Shown here piece by piece: positions 8,130 to 22,155 of a DNA stretch of 64,000 bases. Numbering within the stretch: the first letter of the stretch is position 1; every line of letters begins with the position of its first letter. A model generated the notes under the pieces. The model was not told the origin of the DNA, did no database searches, and saw only the letters and a program-made list of their open reading frames with translations. The translations under genes were made by a program, and so were the position numbers. The stretch is taken from contig CM068375.1 in the NCBI GenBank assembly GCA_034769895.1, forward strand, positions 251,017,542-251,081,541. Reading direction: 5' to 3'. The stretch is from Magicicada septendecula. Its lineage: Eukaryota > Arthropoda > Insecta > Hemiptera > Cicadidae.

Positions 8130-11100
8130 GTGTTTTATTGTGTATGAACGTTTAACTATGTGAACAGTGTGGTTTTGAAATGGATTGTCTTATGGAGTGA
8201 TTTATGGTCAATGATAACAAATAATAAGTTGCATTGTATATTCTTTTGTGTGTTAATGTTAAATGTATTTGTGTATTACATTATGTTGTGTATTATATGT
8301 ATTCTTATGTAAACCATGTATGTAATAGGAATTTATAGTTTAATTGATTTAATAATAATTATAGAATGTTTCAAACTAAATAAGTGATGAAAGTAATGGT
8401 GAAATTTTAATTGATTGAATTATATAATGGAGATAAATTAATTAATTAATTTAAAATGTTGTATAAAAGAGATTTGATAATGAAGTTAAATGATTTTATG
8501 AGATTTAGATTATCTAAAGAGTAGTATATGATAAAACATATAATATGTTGGGATATGGAGTTATATTGTTATTAAGAGATAAGTGATGAATTTTCTGAAG
8601 TAGGTGTCAATTATCATATTAAGGTGAAATATTATAAAAGATAGAGTTTGGGTATAATTATTTTAAATAAGGCATTTGAGTTAGTCAAAGTTAACTCTAA
8701 TGGGTGTTAAATGAAATAAGAATTTTGAAGAAAATAATACAGAAACAGGGTAGTAATAGGGACACAGTAGTGATAGTGCATATAGGAAGAAAGAGAGGGT
8801 AATGTAATTAGAGTAAATAGTTGCTGGTGATATTTTGTAGTATGGGTGAGGTGGTAAGGAGTGATCAACGTGCATCGTTGGGCAGGTAATTGTGAAGGGT
8901 CGAGGAGTGATTGCAGAGATTATTGGGAAGGGCAAAAGGTTATGAATGGAATTGCCAAGGTCGGGAACACACATCCTAGTTACAAAGAGGGTATTAGATA
9001 TTTTATTATAAGAGGAGAAGGGTATAAGTGGAATTAGTGTTGAAGGTGGTTATTATTGAGAGATTGGTGTCGCCCAATATGATTCTGTTAGTGATTATTA
9101 GTAGGAAGAAAGGGAGTAAGATTATAGATATAAATGCCCATTCAATAAGTTGAATCATTGTGAATAACGGAAAATCACTCAAACTAATTGATGATCAAAA
9201 TGAAAGGGTTAAATAGAAAATTCATAGTAGAAAGATAATAAGAAATGAAATGTGATGTAACATGAATGTTAATAATAAATTTGAATTTTTATAGAATTAA
9301 ATGGTACAATGATAAATAATTAAAAGTTTGATATAAAAGAGTTGATGGAAATAATAATAGTAATGTTTATAAATTTTTATACAAATTATTTAATTGTGAA
9401 TTGTTTGGTTAAATGTAGCTATGATATTGTTCATGTATATTATGTTATTATGCAAGATTAATGGGTGATTTTGGGAGTTGTTTGGTGTTATTATAAGTGT
9501 AAATCAATTGTGGAATGTAGAGACAGCAAATGTAGCAGGAATTAAGTTTAGATATAGGTAGGCTATTGCAGCGGCGGCATGTGCCACTGTAGGTAGCGTT
9601 ATGGGTTGATGAGTAACGCACAAATACGTTACCATCATCGGAGGCCGAAATCGGCGTACCCACACTGTACAACTTTGATACCCGCCTTTTCGGGCGGTTA
9701 CTGTCTTACCAGCACTAATCGTGGTTTTGGACGACAGCCAGCTGTGGGCAGCAATTGTAACACTGACCAGGTTGGTTGTCCTTGAAATTGGTGAAAACGA
9801 AATTCATGGGGGGGCCACTTAGGGGAAATCCCCGGAACTATGGAACAGCGGCTATCACCTTGTTCGAGTAGGAACAGCAAAACAGGTGATAGACCCGTTT
9901 TAAGGGTATAATTATGTAACATTCAGATATGATGATATCTGGCATTTATAAAATGTAAAGCCGAAGCAAGGACAGGAGATGCAAAAATTCCTCCACACCA
10001 ATTCAGTCCTTGTCGAAGCAACTGGACGCCACAGTCCAGTGGGGGGTCATAGTGTGTGTGGTAAGGAGGTTACTACAGGAGTAGTAACGTTAAATGAATA
10101 TCAAATATTAAGTAGATGACATTAATACTGGTGTCAAGCATAAAATAATTATGATTTCGCTTTGAAGAAATTAGTATCAGGAAAACTGATCAATGAATTT
10201 TAAATAGCTAGATTGTTTGCCATAATGAATTTGTGTTTAGGATTCTATATAATAGATATATAGATAAATTGTGTTGATTTTGTTAAACTTAAGGAATTAT
10301 TTTATAGGTTATTGCCTTAGTATAAGAGTATATTTTCTTGTGTTGAAAAGAGTTAAAATATTATTGGCTGGAGTCAAAATTCCTGATAAAATATAGGAAT
10401 GTAAAAGAGAAAGAGACCTCTATCATAATTCTTGTTTATATATGTATTAAAGATGTTAGGAATTAAGTAAAACCAATGCCCATTAACATAAACCAATGCA
10501 GCTACGGGGAGACAGATCAGTTGGGGATATGGCATTATACAAGGCCACTATTTGATTTTTGTATTCGATGTTTCAGAGTTTGGTGATGCTGTGACGGCGG
10601 TCCTGAGCTGGCCAGCGCGTCAGAGCAGGGACGTCAAGTGCTTGAGTGGCCTTGCGGTGTTGGGATCTCGCAAAAGAAGTCCAGTAAGGTCAGGCAGGTA
10701 TTGTCACGATGACTGGACCAAGGGTAAGTTAACAATATTTCTTTTATATAAACACTACAGGGGGTTGTGGCGACATATCTTGACTGATCCCGTTAGGAAG
10801 TATGAATGAGTCAATGAGATTTTTTATGCTTCTGCATAAAACCTCTCATTGAGGGGGTTTGTAATGGTACATTAAATCAGTATAGGGATTTGGGGGTACA
10901 AGGAAATATAATTTTATATTTATTTCAAATGTAATCAAATATGTAAGAATAGAGGTTTCCCAAAAAATGATACAACGCAGTTCGCTACGATGAGTTGGCG
11001 TCAAGGTCACTGGTGTACGTGCAAATTGTCAGCAATGCATACGCAGCAACAAACAGGACACTCCTAAAACGTCATCGAAACACAAAACGTAATCGTTGCG

Positions 11101-12182
11101 ATGTAACACAATGCCGTCATCATCTGAGAACAATAGATTCGATGACAAATTATCCCTTCCACTTAGGAAGTAGAGGCCATGTTCTCAGCCCCAGTCTACT
11201 CAACACCGTTAGTGCAACAGCACGTTACAAAATCTGCTGCCATCAATTGCCAGCAGAAGTCTTTAAAAGTGAAAAAGCAAAAAATGTAGTTAAAGTGAGT
11301 GTTTTTTGAAATCAGTTATACACTAACAGAATAAAAATGTAAATTAACGTCAGTGGTAAAAGAACAGAAACCGTTAACGTTCGGCCGAACACCTGCTGGA
11401 CAATGTGGAATGTCTGACGAGAGCTTCAATCCTCAAAAATCAGAGAAGTCGAAATTCAAATCAATACCTCTTTTTTTTCTTTTTTTGAGCTCAAAATTAA
11501 CATGTAATCAAATGTACCTGTAAAATAACTAGGGGAAGCATGTGTGTGTGCATGTGCCGGCATATATCTAAAGAGTCACGGGCATTGGTTTATGTTACGT
11601 GACCAGATAACGTGACAAGTTTAAACTGCAGTAAGTTTTCTAACTTCATTAAATATGAAATCAGAGAAGCTGGAAATAATACAAATGTAATTGAGATGAC
11701 GTACAGTTAATACGGCGGAAATACGTCGCCACCATTTTGTTAAGTATTTGATGAAGACTCCATTTTGTTTTTTGTATTCGCTAAAAAAATTGAAATATCA
11801 AGAGTATTAAAACATAAGTCTTTCAAATCTAATGTCATCAGAGTTCATTATTTTCAAATGCCCATACTGTTTCTCCTCTGCCTGCTTGACAACGACCCTG
11901 GACCAAAATGAGAAACAGTTATGTTGGCAACACGTGCTGTACACCAATGTAAATAGTGTGAGGAAGGTAGTGAGTTTCAAAAGGTAAGTCACTGCTAAAA
12001 AATATAAATAATCACATGGTTTGTTTAGTAACAAATGGCAGCCCGAACTAGTGACTTTATATAAAATTTTATTTATATAAACAAGCCTGCAAGAGAGACA
12101 GGATGGGTATGGAAATAATGTACAACGTAAGTAGTTAGGTTATGTTGTGTATAATTGTATGTTAGATATACAATATTTTAAA

Positions 12183-12944
12183 ATGGCAAACAACAAAGAG
12201 ATTGGAGTTGAAATGAGCGAGTCGGCTGGTGTGGGAGAACCAGGGGTTCAATCAACCCCAGTAAATTGGTCCAAAGAATACAGCTTAACTGAGTCAGCAA
12301 TAGATGACTCGAGTACTCAGTCAACTCCAACCTCAACAAAATGTAACAATCAATTTGATAATGATATAATAAATATGTTACGAATAATATCAAAGGATAT
12401 TCATGAGCAAAAAAGTGAAATTAAAGAAATAAAAAATAATTTTGATGAGAAATTCAATGCACAGAGTGTAAAGTTTGATGAAAAGTTTGACAAATTTGAT
12501 GAGAAATTTAATGAAGTGAAAAACGAAATTAAGAGACAAAATTTTAATTTTGATAAACAGATTAACGAAATAAACGCATGTTACGAAAATATGAAAGAAA
12601 AAATAGTAGCATCAGTTAGCGAGGTGTTTGATAGACAAATAAACAGAGTAAATAACATAATTGATAACTTTACAAAGAAGGAAGTAGACGAAAATTACGA
12701 GAGTAAAATGGGGGTAGAGAATAGTGGAGAAACAGAAAAATTAAACGTAAATGAAGACTGTCAGATGACATATAATGAGGTAAGTGGTGTTGAGAATTAT
12801 GACAATATAAGTAAAAATATGGTTTTAGAGAACGATGGTGTGAATATTGAGAGTACTGATGAAATTTTAGAGGGAGTAGAAATTAATGATGGAATGTTAG
12901 TGTGTGTTAATGAGTCAGAGAGAAAGTGGAGAGAGAATATATAG
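12183..12944 (+). CDS. Gag-like coiled-coil protein, unit 3
   Basis: A 253-residue open frame matching unit 2, including the Cys in the acidic tail. Confidence 0.6.
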   Translation: MANNKEIGVEMSESAGVGEPGVQSTPVNWSKEYSLTESAIDDSSTQSTPTSTKCNNQFDNDIINMLRIISKDIHEQKSEIKEIKNNFDEKFNAQSVKFDEKFDKFDEKFNEVKNEIKRQNFNFDKQINEINACYENMKEKIVASVSEVFDRQINRVNNIIDNFTKKEVDENYESKMGVENSGETEKLNVNEDCQMTYNEVSGVENYDNISKNMVLENDGVNIESTDEILEGVEINDGMLVCVNESERKWRENI

Positions 12945-12953
12945 GTAGAGGGG

Positions 12954-13266
12954 TTGCAGGGGGTAAATTTTTCCCGTGATGTTGTAGTTGAGGGTGAAGA
13001 AAAGGTTTCACGAGCGTATTTGGAAGACACATGGTCTGCAAATAGCCGTCCCTGGATTTTTTGTGCACCTGATAGGTGGTGCAATAATAAAGTAGTAGTG
13101 TCCCCTGCATATGGTAATATGGAATGATCATATTAATTATAAGGATACGGTGGAAGAATATGACAATATAAATAATTATTACATTGATAATAATAATATA
13201 ATGTATTCGATAATAAATGACTTGTATAGACCTAAGATTAGATGGTTATTTGATGATGGTGGATAA
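12954..13266 (+). pseudogene. Second-frame region of unit 3, broken
   Basis: This is the counterpart of the orphan second frame. It is broken in this copy (about one break) and shorter than in the other units. It is treated as a fossil copy of the element's second frame. Confidence 0.55.
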
Positions 13267-16200
13267 GTGTTTTATTGTGTATGAACGTTTAACTATGTGA
13301 ACAGTGTGGTTTTGAAATGGATTGTCTTATGGAGTGATTTATGGTCAATGATAACAAATAATAAGTTGCATTGTATATTCTTTTGTGTGTTAATGTTAAA
13401 TGTATTTGTGTATTACATTATGTTGTGTATTATATGTATTCTTATGTAAACCATGTATGTAATAGGAATTTATAGTTTAATTGATTTAATAATAATTATA
13501 GAATGTTTCAAACTAAATAAGTGATGAAAGTAATGGTGAAATTTTAATTGATTGAATTATATAATGGAGATAAATTAATTAATTAATTTAAAATGTTGTA
13601 TAAAAGAGATTTGATAATGAAGTTAAATGATTTTATGAGATTTAGATTATCTAAAGAGTAGTATATGATAAAACATATAATATGTTGGGATATGGAGTTA
13701 TATTGTTATTAAGAGATAAGTGATGAATTTTCTGAAGTAGGTGTCAATTATCATATTAAGGTGAAATATTATAAAAGATAGAGTTTGGGTATAATTATTT
13801 TAAATAAGGCATTTGAGTTAGTCAAAGTTAACTCTAATGGGTGTTAAATGAAATAAGAATTTTGAAGAAAATAATACAGAAACAGGGTAGTAATAGGGAC
13901 ACAGTAGTGATAGTGCATATAGGAAGAAAGAGAGGGTAATGTAATTAGAGTAAATAGTTGCTGGTGATATTTTGTAGTATGGGTGAGGTGGTAAGGAGTG
14001 ATCAACGTGCGTCGTTGGGCAGGTAATTGTGAAGGGTCGAGGAGTGATTGCCGAGATTATTGGGAAGGGCAAAAGGTTATGAATGGAATTGCCAAGGTCG
14101 GGAACACACATCCTAGTTACAAAGAGGGTATTAGATATTTTATTATAAGAGGAGAAGGGTATAAGTGGAATTAGTGTTGAAGGTGGTTATTATTGAGAGA
14201 TTGGTGTCGCCCAATATGATTCTGTTAGTGATTATTAGTAGGAAGAAAGGGAGTAAGATTATAGATATAAATGCCCATTCAATAAGTTGAATCATTGTGA
14301 ATAACGGAAAATCACTCAAACTAATTGATGATCAAAATGAAAGGGTTAAATAGAAAATTCATAGTAGAAAGATAATAAGAAATGAAATGTGATGTAACAT
14401 GAATGTTAATAATAAATTTGAATTTTTATAGAATTAAATGGTACAATGATAAATAATTAAAAGTTTGATATAAAAGAGTTGATGGAAATAATAATAGTAA
14501 TGTTTATAAATTTTTATACAAATTATTTAATTGTGAATTGTTTGGTTAAATGTAGCTATGATATTGTTCATGTATATTATGTTATTATGCAAGATTAATG
14601 GGTGATTTTGGGAGTTGTTTGGTGTTATTATAAGTGTAAATCAATTGTGGAATGTAGAGACAGCAAATGTAGCAGGAATTAAGTTTAGATATAGGTAGGC
14701 TATTGCAGCGGCGGCATGTGCCACTGTAGGTAGCGTTATGGGTTGATGAGTAACGCACAAATACGTTACCATCATCGGAGGCCGAAATCGGCGTACCCAC
14801 ACTGTACAACTTTGATACCCGCCTTTTCGGGCGGTTACTGTCTTACCAGCACTAATCGTGGTTTTGGACGACAGCCAGCTGTGGGCAGCAATTGTAACAC
14901 TGACCAGGTTGGTTGTCCTTGAAATTGGTGAAAACTGAAATTCATGGGGGGGCCACTTAGGGGAAATCCCCGGAACTATGGAACAGCGGCTATCACCTTG
15001 TTCAAGTAGGAACAGCAAAACAGGTGATAGACCCGTTTTAAGGGTATAATTATGTAACATTCAGATATGATGATATCTGGCATTTATAAAATGTAAAGCC
15101 GAAGCAAGGACAGGAGATGCAAAAATTCCTCCACACCAATTCAGTCCTTGTCGAAGCAACTGGACGCCACAGTCCAGTGGGGGGTCATAGTGTGTGTGGT
15201 AAGGAGGTTACTACAGGAGTAGTAACGTTAAATGAATATCAAATATTAAGTAGATGACATTAATACTGGTGTCAAGCATAAAATAATTATGATTTCGCTT
15301 TGAAGAAATTAGTATCAGGAAAACTGATCAATGAATTTTAAATAGCTAGATTGTTTGCCATAATGAATTTGTGTTTAGGATTCTATATAATAGATATATA
15401 GATAAATTGTGTTGATTTTGTTAAACTTAAGGAATTATTTTATAGGTTATTGCCTTAGTATAAGAGTATATTTTCTTGTGTTGAAAAGAGTTAAAATATT
15501 ATTGGCTGGAGTCAAAATTCCTGATAAAATATAGGAATATAAAAGAGAAAGAGACCTCTATCATAATTCTTGTTTATATATGTATTAAAGATGTTAGGAA
15601 TTAAGTAAAACCAATGCCCATTAACATAAACCAATGCAGCTACGGGGAGACAGATCAGTTGGGGATATGGCATTATACAAGGCCACTATTTGATTTTTGT
15701 ATTCCATGTTTCAGAGTTTGGTGATGCTGTGACGGCGGTCCTGAGCTGGCCAGCGCGTCAGAGCAGGGACGTCAAGTGCTTGAGTGGCCTTGCGGTGTTG
15801 GGATCTCGCAAAAGAAGTCCAGTAAGGTCAGGCAGGTATTGTCACGATGACTGGACCAAGGGTAAGTTAACAATATTTCTTTTATATAAACACTACAGGG
15901 GGTTGTGGCGACATATCTTGACTGATCCCGTTAGGAAGTATGAATGAGTCAATGAGATTTTTTATGCTTCAGCATAAAACCTCTCATTGAGGGGGTTTGT
16001 AATGGTACATTAAATCAGTATAGGGATTTGGGGGTACAAGGAAATATAATTTTATATTTATTTCAAATGTAATCAAATATGTAAGAATAGAGGTTTCCCA
16101 AAAAATGATACAACGCAGTTCGCTACGATGAGTTGGCGTCAAGGTCACTGGTGTACGTGCAAATTGTCAGCAATGCATACGCAGCAACAAACAGGACACT

Positions 16201-17321
16201 CCTAAAACGTCATCGAAACACAAAACGTAATCGTTGCGATGTAACACAATGCCGTCATCATCTGAGAACAATAGATTCGATGACAAATTATCCCTTCCAC
16301 ATAGGAAGTAGAGGCCATGTTCTCAGCCCCAGTCTACTCAACACCGTCAGTGCAACAGCACGTTACAAAATCTGCTGGCCATCAATTGCCAGCAGAAGTC
16401 TTTAAAAGTGAAAAAGCAAAAAATGTAGTTAAAGTGAGTGTTTTTTGAAATCAGTTATACACTAACAGAATAAAAATGTAAATTAACGTCAGTGGTAAAA
16501 GAACAGAAACAGTTAACGTTCGGCCGAACACCTGCTGGACAATGTGGAATGTCTGACGAGAGCTTCAATCCTCAAAAATCAGAGAAGTCGAAATTCAAAT
16601 CAATACCTCTTTTTTTTCTTTTTTTGAGCTCAAAATTAACATGTAATCAAATGTACCTGTAAAATAACTAGGGGAAGCATGTGTGTGTGCATGTGCCGGC
16701 ATATATCTAAAGAGTCACGGGCATTGGTTTATGTTACGTGACCAGATAACGTGACAAGTTTAAACTGCAGTAAGTTTTCTAACTTCATTAAATATGAAAT
16801 CAGAGAAGCTGGAAATAATACAAATGTAATTGAGATGACGTACAGTTAATACGGCGGAAATACGTCGCCACCATTTTGTTAAGTATTTGATGAAGACTCC
16901 ATTTTGTTTTTTGTATTCGCTAAAAAAATTGAAATATCAAGAGTATTAAAACACAAGTCTTTCAAATCTAATGTCATCAGAGTTCATTATTTTCAAATGC
17001 CCATACTGTTTCTCCTCTGCTTGCTTGACAACGACCCTGGACCAAAATGAGAAACAGTTATGTTGGCAACACGTGCTGTACACCAATGTAAATAGTGTGA
17101 GGAAGGTAGTGAGTTTCAAAAGGTAAGTCACTGCTAAAAAATATAAATAATCACATGGTTTGTTTAGTAACAAATGGCAGCCCGAACTAGTGACTTTATA
17201 TAAAATTTTATTTATATAAACAAGCCTGCAAGAGAGACAGGATGGGTATGGAAATAATGTACAACGTAAGTAGTTAGGTTATGTTGTGTATAATTGTATG
17301 TTAGATATACAATATTTTAAA

Positions 17322-18083
17322 ATGGCAAACAACAAAGAGATTGGAGTTGAAATGAGCGAGTCGGCTGGTGTGGGAGAACCAGGGGTTCAATCAACCCCAG
17401 TAAATTGGTCCAAAGAATACAGCTTAACTGAGTCAGCAATAGATGACTCGAGTACTCAGTCAACTCCAACCTCAACAAAATGTAACAATCAATTTGATAA
17501 TGATATAATAAATATGTTACGAATAATATCAAAGGATATTCATGAGCAAAAAAGTGAAATTAAAGAAATAAAAAATAATTTTGATGAGAAATTCAATGCA
17601 CAGAGTGTAAAGTTTGATGAAAAGTTTGACAAATTTGATGAGAAATTTAATGAAGTGAAAAACGAAATTAAGAGACAAAATTTTAATTTTGATAAACAGA
17701 TTAACGAAATAAACGCATGTTACGAAAATATGAAAGAAAAAATAGTAGCATCAGTTAGCGAGGTGTTTGATAGACAAATAAACAGAGTAAATAACATAAT
17801 TGATAACTTTACAAAGAAGGAAGTAGACGAAAATTACGAGAGTAAAATGGGGGTAGAGAATAGTGGAGAAACAGAAAAATTAAACGTAAATGAAGACTGT
17901 CAGATGACATATAATGAGGTAAGTGGTGTTGAGAATTATGACAATATAAGTAAAAATATGGTTTTAGAGAACGATGGTGTGAATATTGAGAGTACTGATG
18001 AAATTTTAGAGGGAGTAGAAATTAATGATGGAATGTTAGTGTGTGTTAATGAGTCAGAGAGAAAGTGGAGAGAGAATATATAG
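17322..18083 (+). CDS. Gag-like coiled-coil protein, unit 4
   Basis: A 253-residue open frame of type A, with the Cys variant shared with units 2 and 3. It has one coiled-coil NAQSVKFD module, unlike type B, which has two. Confidence 0.6.
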   Translation: MANNKEIGVEMSESAGVGEPGVQSTPVNWSKEYSLTESAIDDSSTQSTPTSTKCNNQFDNDIINMLRIISKDIHEQKSEIKEIKNNFDEKFNAQSVKFDEKFDKFDEKFNEVKNEIKRQNFNFDKQINEINACYENMKEKIVASVSEVFDRQINRVNNIIDNFTKKEVDENYESKMGVENSGETEKLNVNEDCQMTYNEVSGVENYDNISKNMVLENDGVNIESTDEILEGVEINDGMLVCVNESERKWRENI

Positions 18084-18092
18084 GTAGAGGGG

Positions 18093-18692
18093 TTGCAGGG
18101 GGTAAATTTTTCCCGTGATGTTGTAGTTGAGGGTGAAGAAAAGGTTTCACGAGCGTATTTGGAAGACACATGGTCTGCAAATAGCCGTCCCTGGATTTTT
18201 TGTGCACCTGATAGGTGGTGCAATAATAAAGTAGTAGTGTCCCCTGCATATACTGAGAGAGAGAGTGTGATAGGAAGTTATGATGGGAGACATGGTGAAA
18301 GAGAGTTGTGTGTTAATTGGGAGATGGAGTTATTTAGAGTGAATAGAAATTATAAAGAATTGGTGGAAAGATTAGGAGTAGAGATGATGCATAATTATAG
18401 TGAAATTTTACCTGATGTTGAAGCGGAGGTAGTAGCAGAAGTAGATGATAATGTTGACGAATTATTAGCTTACCTGATTATGACAGATAATACTAAAGGT
18501 GACAGGACCATACCCGATCGTGAAAAATTATATGATATGGTAATATGGAATGATCATATTAATTATAAGGATACGGTGGAAGAATATGACAATATAAATA
18601 ATTATTACATTGATAATAATAATATAATGTATTCGATAATAAATGACTTGTATAGACCTAAGATTAGATGGTTATTTGATGATGGTGGATAA
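18093..18692 (+). CDS. Orphan second frame, unit 4
   Basis: About 200 open codons, type A version (MMHNYSEIL and ELLAYL variants). No family is recognised. Confidence 0.5.
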   Translation: MQGVNFSRDVVVEGEEKVSRAYLEDTWSANSRPWIFCAPDRWCNNKVVVSPAYTERESVIGSYDGRHGERELCVNWEMELFRVNRNYKELVERLGVEMMHNYSEILPDVEAEVVAEVDDNVDELLAYLIMTDNTKGDRTIPDREKLYDMVIWNDHINYKDTVEEYDNINNYYIDNNNIMYSIINDLYRPKIRWLFDDGG

Positions 18693-21600
18693 GTGTTTTA
18701 TTGTGTATGAACGTTTAACTATGTGAACAGTGTGGTTTTGAAATGGATTGTCTTATGGAGTGATTTATGGTCAATGATAACAAATAATAAGTTGCATTGT
18801 ATATTCTTTTGTGTGTTAATGTTAAATGTATTTGTGTATTACATTATGTTGTGTATTATATGTATTCTTATGTAAACCATGTATGTAATAGGAATTTATA
18901 GTTTAATTGATTTAATAATAATTATAGAATGTTTCAAACTAAATAAGTGATGAAAGTAATGGTGAAATTTTAATTGATTGAATTATATAATGGAGATAAA
19001 TTAATTAATTAATTTAAAATGTTGTATAAAAGAGATTTGATAATGAAGTTAAATGATTTTATGAGATTTAGATTATCTAAAGAGTAGTATATGATAAAAC
19101 ATATAATATGTTGGGATATGGAGTTATATTGTTATTAAGAGATAAGTGATGAATTTTCTGAAGTAGGTGTCAATTATCATATTAAGGTGAAATATTATAA
19201 AAGATAGAGTTTGGGTATAATTATTTTAAATAAGGCATTTGAGTTAGTCAAAGTTAACTCTAATGGGTGTTAAATGAAATAAGAATTTTGAAGAAAATAA
19301 TACAGAAACAGGGTAGTAATAGGGACACAGTAGTGATAGTGCATATAGGAAGAAAGAGAGGGTAATGTAATTAGAGAGTAAATAGTTGCTGGTGATATTT
19401 TGTAGTATGGGTGGTGGTAAGGAGTGATCAACGTGCGTCGTTGGGCAGGTAATTGTGAAGGGTCCAGGAGTGATTGCCGAGATTATTGGGAAGGGCAAAA
19501 GGTTATGAATGGAATTGCCAAGGTCGGGAACACACATCCTAGTTACAAAGAGGGTATTAGATATTTTATTATAAGAGGAGAAGGGTATAAGTGGAATTAG
19601 TGTTGAAGGGGGTTATTATTGAGAGATTGGTGTCGCCCAATATGATTCTGTTAGTGATTATTAGTAGGAAGAAAGGGAGTAAGATTATAGATATAAATGC
19701 CCATTCAATAAGTTGAATCATTGTGAATAACGGAAAATCACTCAAACTAATTGATGATCAAAATGAAAGGGTTAAATAGAAAATTCATAGTAGAAAGATA
19801 ATAAGAAATGAAATGTGATGTAACATGAATGTTAATAATAAATTTGAATTTTTATAGAATTAAATGGTACAATGATAAATAATTAAAAGTTTGATATAAA
19901 AGAGTTGATGGAAATAATAATAGTAATGTTTATAAATTTTTATACAAATTATTTAATTGTGAATTGTTTGGTTAAATGTAGCTATGATATTGTTCATGTA
20001 TATTATGTTATTATGCAAGATTAATGGGTGATTTTGGGAGTTGTTTGGTGTTATTATAAGTGTAAATCAATTGTGGAATGTAGAGACAGCAAATGTAGCA
20101 GGAATTAAGTTTAGATATAGGTAGGCTATTGCAGCGGCGGCATGTGCCACTGTAGGTAGCGTTATGGGTTGATGGGTAACGCACAAATACGTTACCATCA
20201 TCGGAGGCCGAAATCGGCGTACACACACTGTACAACTTTGATACCCGCCTTTTCGGGCGGTTACTGTCTTACCAGCACTAATCGTGGTTTTGGACGACAG
20301 CCAGCTGTGGGCAGCAATTGTAACACTGACCAGGTTGGTGGTCCTTGAAATTGGTGAAAACTGAAATTAATGGGGGGGGGCACTTAGGGGAAATCCCCGG
20401 AAATATGGAACAGCGGCTATCACCTTGTTCGAGTAGGAACAGCAAAACAGGTGATAGACTCGTTGTAAGGGTATAATTATGTAACATTCAGATATGATGA
20501 TATCTGGCATTTATAAAATGTAAAGCCGAAGCAAGGACAGGAGATGCAAAAATTCCTCCACCAATTCAGTCCTTGTGGAAGCAACTGGACACCACAGTCC
20601 AGTGGGGGGTCATAGTGTGTGTGGTAAGGAGGTTACTACAGGAGTAGTAACGTTAAATGAATATCAAATATTAAGTAGATGACATTAATACTGGTGTCAA
20701 GCATAAAATAATTATGATTTCGCTTTGAAGAAATTAGTATCAGGAAAACTGATCAATGAATTTTAAATAGCTAGATTGTTTGCCATAATGAATTTGTGTT
20801 TAGGATTCTATATAATAGATATATAGATAAATTGTGTTGATTTTGTTAAACTTAAGGAATTATTTTATAGGTTATTGCCTTAGTATAAGAGTATATTTTC
20901 TTGTGTTGAAAAGAGTTAAAGTATTATTGGCTGGAGTCAAAATTTCTGATAAAATATAGGAATGCAAAAGAGGAAGAGACCTCTATCATAATTCTTGTTT
21001 ATATATGTATTAAAGATGTTAGGAATTAAGTAAAACCAATGCCCATTAACATAAACCAATGCAGCTAAGGGGAGACAGATCAGTTGGGGATATGGCATTA
21101 TACAAGGCCACTATTTGATTTTTGTATTCCATGTTTCAGAGTTTGGTGATGCTGTGACGGCGGTCCTGAGCTGGCCAGCACGTCAGAGCAGGGACGTCAA
21201 GTGCTTGAGTGGCCTTGCGGTGTTGGGATCTCGCAAAAGAAGTCCAGTAAGGTCAGGCAGGTATTGTCACGATGACTGGACCAAGGGTAAGTTAACAATA
21301 TTTCTTTTATATAAACACTACAGGGGGTTGTGGCGACATATCTTGACTGATCCCGTTAGGAAGTATGAATGAGTCAATGAGATTTTTTATGCTTCAGCAT
21401 AAAACCTCTCATTGAGGGGGTTTGTAATGGTACATTAAATCAGTATAGGGATTTGGGGGTACAAGGAAATATAATTTTATATTTATTTCAAATGTAATCA
21501 AATATGTAAGAATAGAGGTTTCCCAAAAAATGATACAACGCAGTTCGCTACGATGAGTTGGCGTCAAGGTCACTGGTGTACGTGCAAATTGTCAGCAATG

Positions 21601-22105
21601 CATACGCAGCAACAAACAGGACACTCCTAAAACGTCATCGAAACATATAAAACGTAATCGTTGTGATGTAACACAATGCCATCATCATCTGAGAACAATA
21701 GATTCGATGACAAATTATCCCTTCCACTTAGGAAGTAGAGGCCATGTTCTCAGCCCCAGTCTACTCAACACCGTTAGTGCAACAGCACGTTACAAAATCT
21801 GCTGGCCACCAATTGCCAGCAGAAGTCTTTAAAAGTGAAAAAGCAAAAAATGTAGTTAAAGTGAGTGTTTTTTGAAATCAGTTATACACTAACAGAATAA
21901 AAATGTAAATTAACGTCAGTGGTAAAAGAACAGAAGCAGTTAACGTTCGGCCGAACACCTGCCGGACAATGTGGAATGTCTGACGAGAGCTTCAATCCTC
22001 AAAAATCAGAGAAGTCGAAATTCAAATCAATACCTCTTTTTTTTCTTTTTTTAAGCTCAAAATTAACTTGTAATCAAATGTACCTGTAAAATAACTTGGG
22101 GCAAG

Positions 22106-22107
<2 letters not shown>

Positions 22108-22151
<44 letters not shown>
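22108..22151 (+). repeat. (TG)22 microsatellite in LTR of unit 5
   Basis: A pure TG tract of 44 bp inside the LTR-like block, followed by CGTGCG. Type A units have only about five TG repeats at the same place. Confidence 0.95.

Positions 22152-22155
<4 letters not shown>

Larger units (their letters stand above)
5427..10851 (+). mobile_element. Array unit 2 (type A)
   Basis: A 5,425-bp copy very close to unit 1. LTR-like block 5435-6609, first frame 6759-7520, second frame 7530-8129, hairpin block 9567-10088, 85-codon stretch 10552-10809. Both frames are open. Confidence 0.85.
10852..15989 (+). mobile_element. Array unit 3 (type A), short copy
   Basis: A 5,138-bp copy, shorter than its neighbours. 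LTR-like block 10860-12033, first frame 12183-12944 (open), second-frame region from 12954 (broken in this copy), hairpin block 14704-15226, 85-codon stretch 15690-15947. Confidence 0.83.
15990..21414 (+). mobile_element. Array unit 4, A/B chimera
   Basis: A 5,425-bp copy. LTR-like block 15998-17172, first frame 17322-18083, second frame 18093-18692, hairpin block 20130-20651, 85-codon stretch 21115-21372. The first ~3.4 kb carries type A variants. From about 19,370 on it carries type B variants: AGAGAGTAAATAG, TGTGGAAGC after the 4581-type stem, and AGAGGAAGAGACC. The switch point implies exchange between the two types. Confidence 0.85.
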
